A DNA stretch of 64,000 nt, from positions 35,435,702 through 35,499,701 of the forward strand of contig JAVIAB010000160.1 in NCBI GenBank assembly GCA_032433765.1, written 5' to 3'. The position numbers and the translations under genes were made by a program. Origin of the DNA: Megaustenia siamemsis. Taxonomy: Eukaryota > Mollusca > Gastropoda > Stylommatophora > Ariophantidae. The notes beneath the pieces were generated by a model. The model had not been told where the DNA came from. It saw only the letters and a program-made list of their open reading frames with translations, and did not search any database. This document shows, one piece after another, positions 45,601-56,077 of the stretch. Each line of letters opens with the position of its first letter. The first letter of the stretch is position 1.

Positions 45601-46200
45601 CTTTCCATTAGTCTCCCATTATATATAGTGGGGAAAAATAAAAAAAATGGTATGTTAGAAGCTTTGCGTGATTAGTGGACGACACAGATTAAACGACGTT
45701 TCGGCCCAATAGGCCTTCAGCAGGAACACACACAAAAAACACACACACACGGATATGTAAGTAAGACTAATAACGAAACATAAAAAAAAATAATAATCCA
45801 AATATGTTAAAGAAAATAAAAATGTCTTCCCTGTGTGTCAGGCCGAGGTAAAAATGAAAAGGAAATGGTAACCTGAGTGTGGATGTCGTGTATGTGCAGA
45901 GATGTGCAGAAATGCACACAGAACCAGAGGAGTTCACACAGGGGTCAGTGTGCAAACACAAAGGAGAAAGAATAGAACAGTAGACTAACAGGTGCCCTAA
46001 AGGCATTATATATAGTGACATGTTTCTGTCTTGTTTCAATTTCTTTTTATAGTTTTTTTCCCGATAAACTTATATTTATGTTCTTCTGTGTAGGTTTCAT
46101 TACATTGGGAAAGTTGTAAAACGTTTCTGTTTGTTGATCCCTTCTCTGCATCAAATAAGAAGACCACACGATTAAACAAATAAATATTCAACAAAATAAA
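45601..46200. other. Unassigned next to receptor exon
   Basis: Contains CGACGTTTCGGCCCAATAGG and a short (CA)n run near 45727-45750. No exon recognised. Confidence 0.4.
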
Positions 46201-46213
46201 GACGCAGGCCTAC

Positions 46214-46355
46214 CTGCATGATGGGTGACTTCCAACTGAGAGTCCTCTTCCGATATTCTCTTTTTAAAACAATGAGCATCAGCGAAGTGGACGTCAATGA
46301 GATCGTCAATGAAGCCAACACGATGATACTCCGAGATCTTCTTGGACAACGCTGC
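46214..46355 (-). CDS. NMDA-type glutamate receptor exon (end of S2, up to M4)
   Basis: Second of three consecutive receptor exons. Acceptor: TTGTAG before 46355 with a T-rich tract upstream. Donor: ATGCAG|gtaggc after 46214. The 142-bp exon starts in phase 0, holds 47 codons and ends with the first G of a Gly codon, so it joins the phase-0 end of the exon at 50673 and the phase-1 start of the exon at 14774. The protein begins AALSKKISEYHRVGFIDDL and ends LEVTHHAG. Known NMDA subunits, especially GluN3, have ISxxISxYxxxGFxDxLxDxW here, then a Cys that pairs with the S2 Cys of the previous exon, then HFSG leading into M4. The Cys is present (DAHCFK). The usual Trp after the DxL motif is not conserved (DVHF). 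The longest ATG-started reading on this strand is in another frame and is not the coding one. Confidence 0.84.
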
Positions 46356-46782
46356 CTACAATGATACATAGAAGAAAGTTAGAGAATCGCTGGATGTACT
46401 AAAGTAAGATATCTGTGTTTTTATTACCCCCCTTCTACTTATTTTCATAGTCCTCCCTTTAAAATGAGGATGAATTGGCGCGAATGCATTGTACTGTGAT
46501 TACTAGCTGTGATATATTAATCCATAGACTCAACACATCCCCAATAAGAATTGCATCCTTTGGTTCTGGGTCGTCTTTACTTTTAGATTGGCCAAGCTGG
46601 CATTTATGTTGTAATAATATTAGTGAGTATGATCGTTCAACTTTGATTATAAAGCAAGACTAAATACACCAACAACACGGCTTTAACTAACTTTGAAAGA
46701 ACAAACGCAAGAAAAGACTATTAACCTGAACAATTCATTGAAAAGAGAAAAAGTCCAAATAGCTGTATTGTGGATGTGTAAA

Positions 46783-47037
46783 AAGTAGTAAAGAGCCCCC
46801 GTCACGCCAAGTGGCGTATAGGGAATATGATGTTTGAGACCATACATTTTATAGACCTTCAGCACATGATTTGTGGGGTAATGTGGTCGGTATTACGCAT
46901 GTGCCGCTTTATTTTCCCAGAAAAAAATCACGTACCCATTTAAGGCTGGGTGAACCCGGAAGACGTCGATTGGGATCGAACCCTACATCCTTGTTCTTTG
47001 CAGTCCATTTCACTAACCACTGAGCTATCGCGGCTCG
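46783..47037 (-). mobile_element. SINE family 1 copy
   Basis: Complete head and body in the intron between the receptor exons at 50673 and 46355; followed at its 5' end by a (TA)n run. Confidence 0.9.
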
Positions 47038-47040
47038 CAC

Positions 47041-47042
<2 letters not shown>

Positions 47043-47090
<48 letters not shown>
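47043..47090. repeat. (TA)n microsatellite
   Basis: About 23 TA units. Confidence 0.98.
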
Positions 47091-47595
47091 CGTTGGATAT
47101 ATATAATCTTGGATAAAGGGAAACAAATTAAGACAAATCAAAGATATACCTACGTCAGTCGGTATGGCATAAGATGTAAAACATGTGAATAAAGTTGAAA
47201 AATTAAACTCTTTTCTATTCTGTCATAAACTTGACTCACCACTTATATAAGATGTACATTTTATAATGAGATCAAAATAATAGACTCTGGAAACCTTTCC
47301 TCAGAAATAGTGGGAACAAAAATTAAAAAGATTGTATCAAAAACGTCACGATTAGGGTTATTACAACAGTGAGCCGTGTGCAAAAAGGAAAAGTAACTAA
47401 GTTAGTGGAACGATATTACCATAAATGTAGTGTCACGAGATGACGTTAAACGACATATCATGTGGAAATTATAAAAATGAAAATTAATAAATAAAATCGA
47501 CATGGTGGGGAAATCATAGGTTTGACATCCACTGAAATGCGATACTACGAGGTAAAAGGAGATTCATGATCGCCAAAGCCAGCCGCAATTTTCAT
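47091..47595. other. Unassigned
   Basis: No feature recognised. Confidence 0.35.
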
Positions 47596-47599
47596 AGAA

Positions 47600-49835
47600 G
47601 GACAATATTAGTCATAAACTATCAATCATGACAATATTAGTCATAAACTATCATATCATGACAATATTAATCATAAACTATCATAGCAAGACAATATTAG
47701 TAATAAACAATCTTAGCAGGACAATATTAGTCATAAACTATCTTAGCAGGACAATATTAGTCATAAACTATCATAGCAAGACAATATTAGTCATAAACTA
47801 TTTTAGCAGGACAATATTAGTCATAAACTATCTTAGCAGGACAATATTAGTCATAAACTATCATATCATGACAATATCAGTCATAAACTATCTTAGCAGG
47901 ACAATATTAGTCATAAACTATCATATCATGACAATATTAGTCAAAAACTATCTTAGCAGGACAATATTAGTCATAAACTATCTTAGCAGGACAATATTAG
48001 TCATAAACTATCATAGCAGGACAATATTAGTCATAAACTATCATAGCAGGACAATATTAGTCATAAACTATCAAATCATGAAAATATTAGTCATAAACTA
48101 TCATATCATCACAATATTAGTCATAAATTATCATAGCAAGGACAATATTAGTCATAAACTATCATAGCAGGACAATATTAGTCACAAACTATCATAGCAG
48201 GACAATATTAGTCATAAACTATCACAGCAGGACAATATTAGTCATAAACTATCATAGAAGGACAATATTAGTCATAACTATCATAGCAGGACAATATTAA
48301 TCATAAACTATCTTAGCAGGACAATATTAGTCATAAACTATCATGTCATGACAATATTAGTCATAAACTATCATAGCAAGACAATATTAATCATAAACTA
48401 TCATAGCAAGACAATATTAGTCATAAACTATCATATCATGACAATATTCATCATATACTATCTTAGCAGGACAATATTAATCATAAACTATCTTAGCAGG
48501 ACAATCTTAGTCATAAACTATCATATAAGGACAATATTAGTCATAACTATCATAGCAGGACAATATTAATCATAAACTATCTTAGCAGGACAATCTTAGT
48601 CATAAACTATCATAGCAGGACAATATTAGTCATAAACTATCATAGCAGGACAATATTAGTCATAAACTATCATATCATGACAATATTAGTCATAAGCTAT
48701 CATAGCAGGACAATATTAGTCATAAACTATCATAGCAAGACAATATAAGTCATAAACTATCATAGCAAGACAATTATAGTCATAAACTATCATAGCAAGA
48801 CAATATTAGTCATAAACTATCATAGCAAGACAATATTAGTCATAAACTATCATAGCAAGACAATATTACTCATAAACTATCATAGCAAGACAATATTAGT
48901 CATAAACTATCATAGCAAGACAATATTAGTCATAAACTATCATAGCAAGACAATATTAGTCATAAACTATCATAGCAAGACAATATTAGTCATAAACTAT
49001 CATAGCAAGACAATATTAGTCATAAACTATCATATCAAGACAATATTACTCATAAACTATCATAGCAAGACAATATTAGTCATAAACTATCATAGCAAGA
49101 CAATATTACTCATAAACTATCATAGCAAGACAATATTAATCATAAACTATCATAGCAAGACAATATTAGTCATAAACTATCATAGCAAGACAATATTTGT
49201 CATAAACTATCATAGCAAGACAATATTACTCATAAACTATCATAGCAAGACAATATTAGTCATAAACTATCATATCATGGACAATATTAGTCATAAACTA
49301 TCATAGCAAGACAATATTACTCATAAACTATCATAGCAAGACAATATTAGTCATAAACTTACATATCATGGACAATATTAGTCATAAACTATCATAGCAG
49401 GGACAATATTAGTCATAAACTATCATAGCAAGACAATATTAGTAATAAACTATCATAGCAAGACATATTAGTCATAAACTATCATATCATGGACAATATT
49501 AGTCATAAACTATCATAGCAGGGACAATACTAGTCATAAACTATCATAGCAAGACAATATTAGTCATAACTATCATAGCAAGACAATATTAGTCATAAAC
49601 TATCATATCATGGACAATATTAGTCATAAACTATCATAGCAGGGACAATATTAGTCATAAACTATCATAGCAAGACAATATTAGTAATAAACTATCATAG
49701 CAAGACATATTAGCCATAAACTATCATATCATGGACAATATTAGTCATAAACTATCATAGCAGGGACAATACTAGTCATAAACTATCATAGCAAGACAAT
49801 ATTAGTCATAAACTATCATAGCAGGACAATATAGT
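47600..49835. repeat. 30-bp minisatellite, about 74 units
   Basis: Unit ACAATATTAGTCATAAACTA plus TCATAGCAGG. Variants GCAAG, TCATG and GCAGG cluster: CAGG/CATG to the left, CAAG in the middle, a larger module of about 120-140 bp recurring near 49265-49800. The 30-bp period keeps frames open and produces spurious open frames. Confidence 0.97.
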
Positions 49836-50160
49836 TTTGGCGTGAATAGGTGCCGCGGATACGAGAAATTTCTTGCTACAGCTGAACTGATTCTATGAAC
49901 ACAACAAAACAGATGAAGATCATCATATTGTTGAAGATAATACTTTAGGTGATAAGGGTGTTGTTATATATCAGGATTTCGATGTTTTTTTTTTAAAGGC
50001 CACAATGATGTAGCGGGCCGCAATGGTCTTTCTTATTTTCAGCGATCTGCTGAATAAATTTGAACTTCGTCCACACTCGCGGGAAAATAATACTCGGTCT
50101 TCTAGAGCCCAGATCAGAGCGAAGACCGATATTTCTCACGTCGTTAAACAATCATTTATC
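49836..50160. other. Unassigned
   Basis: No feature recognised. Confidence 0.35.
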
Positions 50161-50164
50161 ACTG

Positions 50165-50489
50165 GGGCTTCGGTAGTCTAGTTGGGAAAACCACCCGACT
50201 GGACTACCAACATTCCGACAATCCGTGTTCGATTCCCGCTGGGAGCAGTATGAACTGGACTAGTGGTTGGGAAAAAAAAAATACCCTCGCGGTCGACCCA
50301 GCCGCTAGCAGAAATTGGTACCAGGGTAGCACTGTGGGAAGGTGAGGACTGCCGTCTCGCATCGTGAGTTTCGATGTTTAAAGCGACACTATCCAGAAGT
50401 CTCCGAAGACATCTAGATAGGTGGCCGAGGACATATGGGTGAAAACTGGCGTCCTAAGATTCCTATTGAAGTCTCGTACTTTACCTTTA
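50165..50489 (+). mobile_element. SINE family 2 copy with target duplication
   Basis: Complete copy. TTTATCACT borders both ends (near 50154 and 50485). It lies about 180 bp from a receptor exon. Confidence 0.91.
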
Positions 50490-50672
50490 TCACTCAAGAT
50501 GTTAATTTACAACCCAACCATGAGAGATTCTGATGTCTTAATCAAGTAGTCTAAATTGTGCTCCTCAATTGATAACGATAATAATGCTGCTGATGGTATT
50601 TTTTCTTCATGATAATGATGTTGACAATGATGTTGCTGATAACATTGATTATCTACCGATATAACATCTTAC

Positions 50673-50823
50673 CTTGAGTGGAGATTCTTTAGGAAGTCCT
50701 AAGCCGTATCTATCTACCCCGAAGACTTTCGATATAAGTTTTAGTTCACAGGATGGCGCGAGATGAGCTCTTGCATAGTCCAGTATAGGATAATCTCCCA
50801 GAAGTGCATCCAACTTGCCTTTA
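50673..50823 (-). CDS. NMDA-type glutamate receptor exon (S2 ligand-binding lobe)
   Basis: Internal exon of an ionotropic glutamate receptor subunit, a ligand-gated cation channel of the plasma membrane. The minus strand shows a pyrimidine-rich acceptor ending in TAG before 50823 and a consensus donor (AAG|gtaaga) after 50673. The 151-bp exon is one base plus 50 codons and ends in phase 0. It reads KGKLDALLGDYPILDY, then a Cys in APSCELKLIS, then RYGLGLPKESPLK. In NMDA receptors the block GKLDA..xD carries the Asp that contacts the amino acid ligand, and the Cys forms a disulfide inside S2. The GxGLPxxSPL ending is most like GluN3-type subunits. The next exon is at 46355-46214. The preceding exon must contribute two bases of the first codon; I did not find it to the right. 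Family membership is well supported, subunit type is inference. Confidence 0.87.
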
Positions 50824-50984
50824 CTACCAGATAGAAACAGAAACATCAGTCACGATAACTTTCTTATAATCTTTGTTGCCGACATGTGATTATATGTGAT
50901 TAATTTTCAATTTAGATGTGATAAATGTTTGGATGAAAGGCGATGTGATCTATTTTGGATGTAGATGTGTTTATGGATATTCGA

Positions 50985-51340
50985 AGGCCCCGGTATCACT
51001 GCAAAAGAATGGAAATCCATAATTGCTCAACCGCCCGTGCCAGTGGAATCATCTGTTTTAACATCTCATTGAATATCCAAACAAAGCAAGACAGTTGCAG
51101 TCCTCATCATAGCAGATACAGCAAACGTCAAAAGACATAAGGCGTTTCCTCACTGAATTGAACGATTCTGAATTGTTCTTCATCATACAATATCATCATT
51201 CATCGTAAGCAATCTGAATATAGAAACACCATCCGGATGAAACACAAAGCTCACGGTGTGTACAGAGCACTACTCAGTAGCTCCGGCAGCAAATCGGACT
51301 TGGAATTTAAGGAAACTGCAACAAGAAACAGGCAGTGAAA
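50985..51340 (+). mobile_element. Repeat family X copy
   Basis: GGCCCCGGTATCACTGCAAA start and TCAACCGCCCGTGCCAG block; diverged in the middle, ends with GGAAACTGCAACAAGAAACA. Confidence 0.75.
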
Positions 51341-51369
51341 CGGTTGCCTGTCACCTACACACAAATGAA

Positions 51370-51752
51370 AAGACGGTAAGAGGCCACAGAGATGGGATTT
51401 CTCAGAAGAATATTGAAAGCTCCATGGGCAGCTAAAAAGACCAATGAGGAAATTCTCAGAGGCCAAAAAGAAATGGAGCTCCTATAAACATAAGAAAGAA
51501 ACAATCAAACTTTTTTCCGGCACATCGTGAGAAAAGGAAAGTTGGAACACTTGGTTACAATTTGGAAAATAAAAGGAAAGAGAGATCGCGGACGACAAAG
51601 AGAGAAAATACGGGATAGCGTGGTATAATGGCATGGAAAACAGTCAACAACAGAATTGATACGATGCACTGTAGATAGAAGATTGTGGAAGGACATGATC
51701 GTCTACGCCAACCGGTATGGCACATGATGATGATGATGATGATGATGAGATA
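51370..51752 (+). mobile_element. LINE family L1b 3' end with (GAT)n tail
   Basis: Reads GFLRRILKAPWAAKKTNEE, then after frameshifts RQREKIRDSV and RRLWKDMIVYANRYGT followed by (ATG)n. Confidence 0.88.
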
Positions 51753-52567
51753 GATAAAAATAAATTACGTTGGGTTTATATTTAGTTTATGTCGCAGGGT
51801 TCTGGTTAAGTTGATGGATGAGCAAGTTGTATTATTGACTTTTTTTGCCACTTTACAGGGATATTTGTAAATGACAAGACCGTAGATCTACACATATGGC
51901 CCACACCTGATATCATCCTTACTTTCTTCGTCTTTGTCACAGACCGACAAAACTGTCAATGTTCGACATACCATTTTCTCTCTTGTTCCATAAAAAACAA
52001 AGGTTCCCAACTTTTTGCAGATTGTGACCATGTTTCGCGAAAGTGCTGTGTTGCATTGTATTTTACTCATCTCTGTTTTCACCGTTATTAACAACTTTCT
52101 GTTTATGGATCTCTTCCACCGTCTCTTCTGCGTTTACTGTGCGACAGTTCCTGTGTTTGCGTTTGTAACTTTTCTGAGCACATTTCTATCGTCTGTCTGG
52201 CCATAGTATACATCTTCTCTTGGTTACACACTTTCAGCACTTCTCAATTGCTGACTGTTTGGACAATATACTTTGAGAATTTTCAGACAAACAACGCTGC
52301 TATCTTCCGGAGCTTACATTTGGGTATTTCCACTATATCACTGTCATCTTTCTTTCTTTTTTTTTTAAATCTATCTGCTTTTGTATTGAAGAGTCGCATG
52401 AGAAAGTAGTCATGTATAGTATAATTTGTTGTTTGCATGTGCTATTTTTATTGTGCTGTTTGGTTACTTCATTTATAGATGTATCGTCATTGATGTGCAT
52501 ATCTAAAATCTATTCCTTGTCGTCTGGTAGAAGGTCACACATCGATCTTCTTCACAAGTTTCACAAG
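51753..52567. other. Sequence upstream of the PM20D1 copy
   Basis: The frame of the PM20D1 start is open back to 52412 but without homology to the family. This may be retrocopied 5' leader or unrelated DNA. No promoter motif claimed. Confidence 0.4.
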
Positions 52568-53409
52568 ATGATTAAAGCAATTATACTGACATCTCTTCTT
52601 GTTGTTCTGAGCATCATTACGATAAGAGCTGTTCTCCTGTCAGGGCAGTGTCCACCAGTCAAAGAATGTAAAGCAACAGATGATGATTTTATTCAATTGT
52701 CAGAACAAAGGCTGAAGAGGTTTCAGACAGCTTTACAGTTTCAGACTGTGAGTCGAGACGCTGGTGACTATAATAGGGAAGATCTCAGAAAGTTTGGTGA
52801 CTTCATCATCAAAAACTTTCCAGCAGTACACAGTTCATCATTGGTTGAATTTGAACGAGTTAACAACTACAGCCTTTTACACCACATCAATGGGAACAAC
52901 CCAAATCTAAAACCATATCTACTTATGAGCCACATGGATGTTGTTCCTGCCACAAACTTCGAAGAATGGGATGCTCCAGCGTTCTCTGGGAACATTGTCG
53001 ATGTGTACATTTATGGACGTGGGAACTTAGATGATAAACATGGTGTGATGGGAATTTTAGAGGCATTGGAATATCTGCTGACAGAAGGCATTGCACTTGT
53101 CAGGTCCTTCTACATTGGTTTTGGTCATGATGAAGATGAAGAGGTAACAGAGGAAGAGCTGGAGAAATAGCTAAAAGATTGGAACAGAAGGGAGTTACTG
53201 AACTTGAGTATATCTTTGATGAGGGTCTACCTATGATTGAAGGAATTGTTCCTGGTGTCAACAAACAGATTGCAGGCATCGGTGTTAGTGAAAAGGGCCA
53301 ATTAATTCATTCTGAAACTGTCTGTCAAAGGTCCACCAGGTCATTCATCTGCACCACCTAAAGAATCCACAATTGGTATCCTTGCCAAAGCAGTTCACAG
53401 GCTCGAGTG

Positions 53410-53560
53410 CGACCCACTCCCGAGTATGCTCGGTACTGCCCTAGTATGCTCGGTACTGCCCTAGTATGCTCGGTACTGCCCTAGTAAGCTCGGTACTGCC
53501 CTAGTATGCTCGGTACTGCCCTAGTATGCTCGGTACTGCCCTAGTATGCTCGGTACTGGA
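53410..53560 (+). repeat. 20-bp minisatellite inside PM20D1 coding sequence
   Basis: About seven tandem units of a 20-bp motif (CTAGTATGCTCGGTACTGCC). The first and last ATG of the motif (53426 and 53546) are 120 bp apart, so six extra units preserve reading phase but introduce TAG codons. The motif matches the local coding sequence (S-M-L-G-T), so the array arose from the gene itself. Confidence 0.93.
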
Positions 53561-54150
53561 GTGGAGACAGAATTTTTTGAAAATCTTGTACCAGAGATGG
53601 CTATTCTCCAGAGAATCCTCATTCCAAATATTTGGCTCTTCCAACCTCTACTTTCCTGGATACTGTCTCAACAGCCCACTGCATCTTCCATTATAAGAAC
53701 AGTAACCTCTGTCACTGTGTTCAATGCAGGAGTTGAGAAAAATATCATACCACCACTGGCTGAAGCAATAGTTAACCACAGAATACATTCATCACAGACA
53801 GTCAAAGAGGTTATAGAATATGACAGAAATGTGATAGCAGATGATCGAGTGAACATTGAAGCTGAGTATGAGATGGAGCCTCATCCTGTATCTGGCCACG
53901 GTGAAACTGACTTTGGCTATCAGGCATTAAAGACAACAGTTAGACAGATCTGACCCAGTGCAATAGTTGCTCCAAATATATTGATGGGCAACACAGATAC
54001 TATTCACTACCTGCATCTGACCAAAAACGTCTACCGCTTCTCACCAAGCCACACGTTTCCTGGGGACCCTAAGCGCGTTCATGGAGTGAATGTACGTATA
54101 TCCGTCAAGAATTATGAGCAATCAGCAACTGCTACTTCCACCTGATAAGG

Positions 54151-55602
54151 AACTCGGATCAGTCTGCACTCAGCCCAGTTCAAAACTCGGGTCAGTCTGC
54201 ACTCAGCCCAGTTCTAAACTCGGATCAGTCTGCACTCAGCCCAGTTCAAAACTCGGATCAGTCTGCACTCAGCCCAGTTCTAAACTCGGATCAGTCTGCA
54301 CTCAGCCCAGTTCAAAACTCGGATCAGTCTGCACTCAGCCCAGTTCAAAACTCGGATCAGTCTGCACTCAGCCCAGTTCAAAACTCGGATTAGTCTGCAC
54401 TCAGCCCAGTTCAAAACTCGGATCAGTCTGCACTCAGCCCAGTTCAAAACTCGGATCAGTCTGCACTCAGCCCAGTTCAAAACTCGGATCAGTCTGCACT
54501 CAGCCCAGTTCTAAACTCGGATCAGTCTGCACTCAGCCCAGTTCTAAACTCGGATCAGTCTGCACTCAGCCCAGTTCTAAACTCGGATCAGTCTGCACTC
54601 AGCCCAGTTCTAAACTCGGATCAGTCTGCACTCAGCCCAGTTCAAAACTCGGATCAGTCTGCACTCAGCCCAGTTCTAAACTCGGATCAGTCTGCACTCA
54701 GCCCAGTTCTAAACTCGGATCAGTCTGCACTCAGCCCAGTTCAAAACTCGGATCAGTCTGCACTCAGCCCAGTTCAAAACTCGGATCAGTCTGCACTCAG
54801 CCCAGTTCAAAACTCGGATCAGTCTGTACTCAGCCCAGTTCTAAACTCGGATCAGTCTGCACTCAGCCCAGTTCAAAACTCGGATCAGTCTGCACTCAGC
54901 CCAGTTCATAACTCGGATCAGTCTGCACTCAGCCCAGTTCAAAACTCGGATCAGTCTGCACTCAGCCCAGTTCAAAACTCGGATCAGTCTGCACTCAGCC
55001 CAGTTCTAAACTCGGATCAGTCTGCACTCAGCCCAGTTCAAAACTCGGATCAGTCTGCACTCAGCCCAGTTCTAAACTCGGATCAGTCTGCACTCAGCCC
55101 AGTTCAAAACTCGGATCAGTCTGCACTCAGCCCAGTTCTAACCTCGGATCAGTCTGCACTCAGCCCAGTTCTAAACTCGGATCAGTCTGCACTCAGCCCA
55201 GTTCTAACCTCGGATCAGTCTGCACTCAGCCCAGTTCTAAACTCGGATCAGTCTGCACTCAGCCCAGTTCTAACCTCGGATCAGTCTGCACTCAGCCCAG
55301 TTCTAACCTCGGATCAGTCTGCACTCAGCCCAGTTCTAACCTCGGATCAGTCTGCACTCAGCCCAGTTCTAAACTCGGATCAGTCTGCACTCAGCCCAGT
55401 TCTAAACTCGGATCAGTCTGCACTCAGCCCAGTTCAAAACTCGGATCAGTCTGCACTCAGCCCAGTTCAAAACTCGGATCAGTCTGCACTCAGCCCAGTT
55501 CTAAACTCGGATCAGTCTGCACTCAGCCCAGTTCAAAACTCGGATCAGTCTGCACTCAGCCCAGTTCAAAACTCGGATCAGTCTGCACTCAGCCCAGTTC
55601 AA
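54151..55602 (+). repeat. 33-bp minisatellite, 44 units, at the C-terminal end of the PM20D1 copy
   Basis: The first AAC-TCG-GAT lies at 54151 and the AAC that leaves the array is at 55603; 1452 bp is exactly 44 x 33. In the PM20D1 frame each unit reads NSDQSALSPVQ or ...VL. Another frame reads LGSVCTQPSSK and gives a spurious open frame of about 270 codons. The variants seen are base substitutions (caa/cta, gat/ggt, cag/tag). Confidence 0.95.
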
Positions 55603-55689
55603 AACCATCACGATGTCTTGTAGCTTGGAGAATGATGTAACAAACTATTCAAGATAAAAGTGTTTACGTTTTCTATACGAAGAATGATA

Positions 55690-56070
55690 TAAATAATAAA
55701 TAGGTGCAGTTAAGCAACATATAAATTATTAAACAAGAGAAACATGACAGGTAAACAGAAAAATGTTAAACAGATAAAGAGAATTTTAAGTTGGCAGAAA
55801 AATTGTAAGCAACAGACAAATGTTAAGCAGTGGAAAAAGTGTTAAGCAAACAGAAAGAATATTAAGGTAAACAGAAAATTTATAAGAAACAGAAAAAAAT
55901 GTTGAGAAACAAAAAAAAACCAGAAAAAGTGTCAACTAAATAGAAACAATTTTAAGCAATTAGAACATTTAAAAGAAATATAAAAATCTTAAATAATAGA
56001 AAAAAAAGTGTTAAGCAAACAGAAAGAATGTTAAGTAAACAGAACATTTATAAGAAACAGAGAAGCCGTA
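55690..56070. repeat. Degenerate A-rich repeats
   Basis: Irregular modules around AACAGAAAAAATGTTAAGCA and AACATTTATAAGAAACAGA. Confidence 0.75.
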
Positions 56071-56077
56071 AGCAACA

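Larger units (their letters stand above)
14775..46213 (-). other. 31.4-kb intron of the receptor gene
   Basis: Inferred from phase-compatible exons on either side (phase 1 split Gly codon). It carries most of the LINE, SINE and minisatellite content of the window. No further receptor exon is expected inside because the flanking exons are contiguous in the family alignment. Individual elements are listed separately. Confidence 0.75.
46356..50672 (-). other. 4.3-kb intron of the receptor gene
   Basis: Lies between two phase-0 exon borders with consensus splice sites. About half is the 30-bp array at 47600-49835. It also holds a tRNA-derived SINE next to a (TA)n run and a second-family SINE at 50165-50489 close to the donor of the 50673 exon. 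Confidence 0.78.
52568..55623 (+). pseudogene. PM20D1: PM20D1-like M20 hydrolase, intronless broken copy with two internal repeat expansions
   Basis: PM20D1 is an M20-family zinc hydrolase that makes and cleaves N-acyl amino acids and is secreted or membrane-anchored. The copy starts with a hydrophobic leader (MIKAIILTSLLVVLSIITI). Metal-site blocks follow in order: [66 protein letters not shown] and RVHGVNVRISV. All known metal-ligand positions are readable. Lesions: a frameshift near 53150, a second near 53305, a 20-bp repeat bringing stops at 53410-53560, an in-frame TGA at 53951-53953, a frameshift near 54119, and a 33-bp repeat in the C-terminal codons with one TAG at 54391-54393. The frame then ends in a tag at 55621-55623. 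The coding sequence is unbroken by introns, whereas vertebrate PM20D1 has many exons, so a processed retrocopy is likely. No poly(A) tail or target duplication was recognised. It lies antisense to the receptor gene. Confidence 0.88.

Noticed and set aside
47628..48569. Open frames of ILVINYHS-type repeats
   Set aside because: Period 30 is a multiple of three and the unit is stop-free in one frame; intronic minisatellite.
52412..52567. Upstream ATG extending the PM20D1 frame by 52 codons
   Set aside because: The family starts with a short hydrophobic leader, found at 52568; the extension has no similarity and may be leader sequence.
54090..54911. 273-codon frame reading LGSVCTQPSSK repeats
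   Set aside because: Out of frame with the PM20D1 remnant; a by-product of the 33-bp array.
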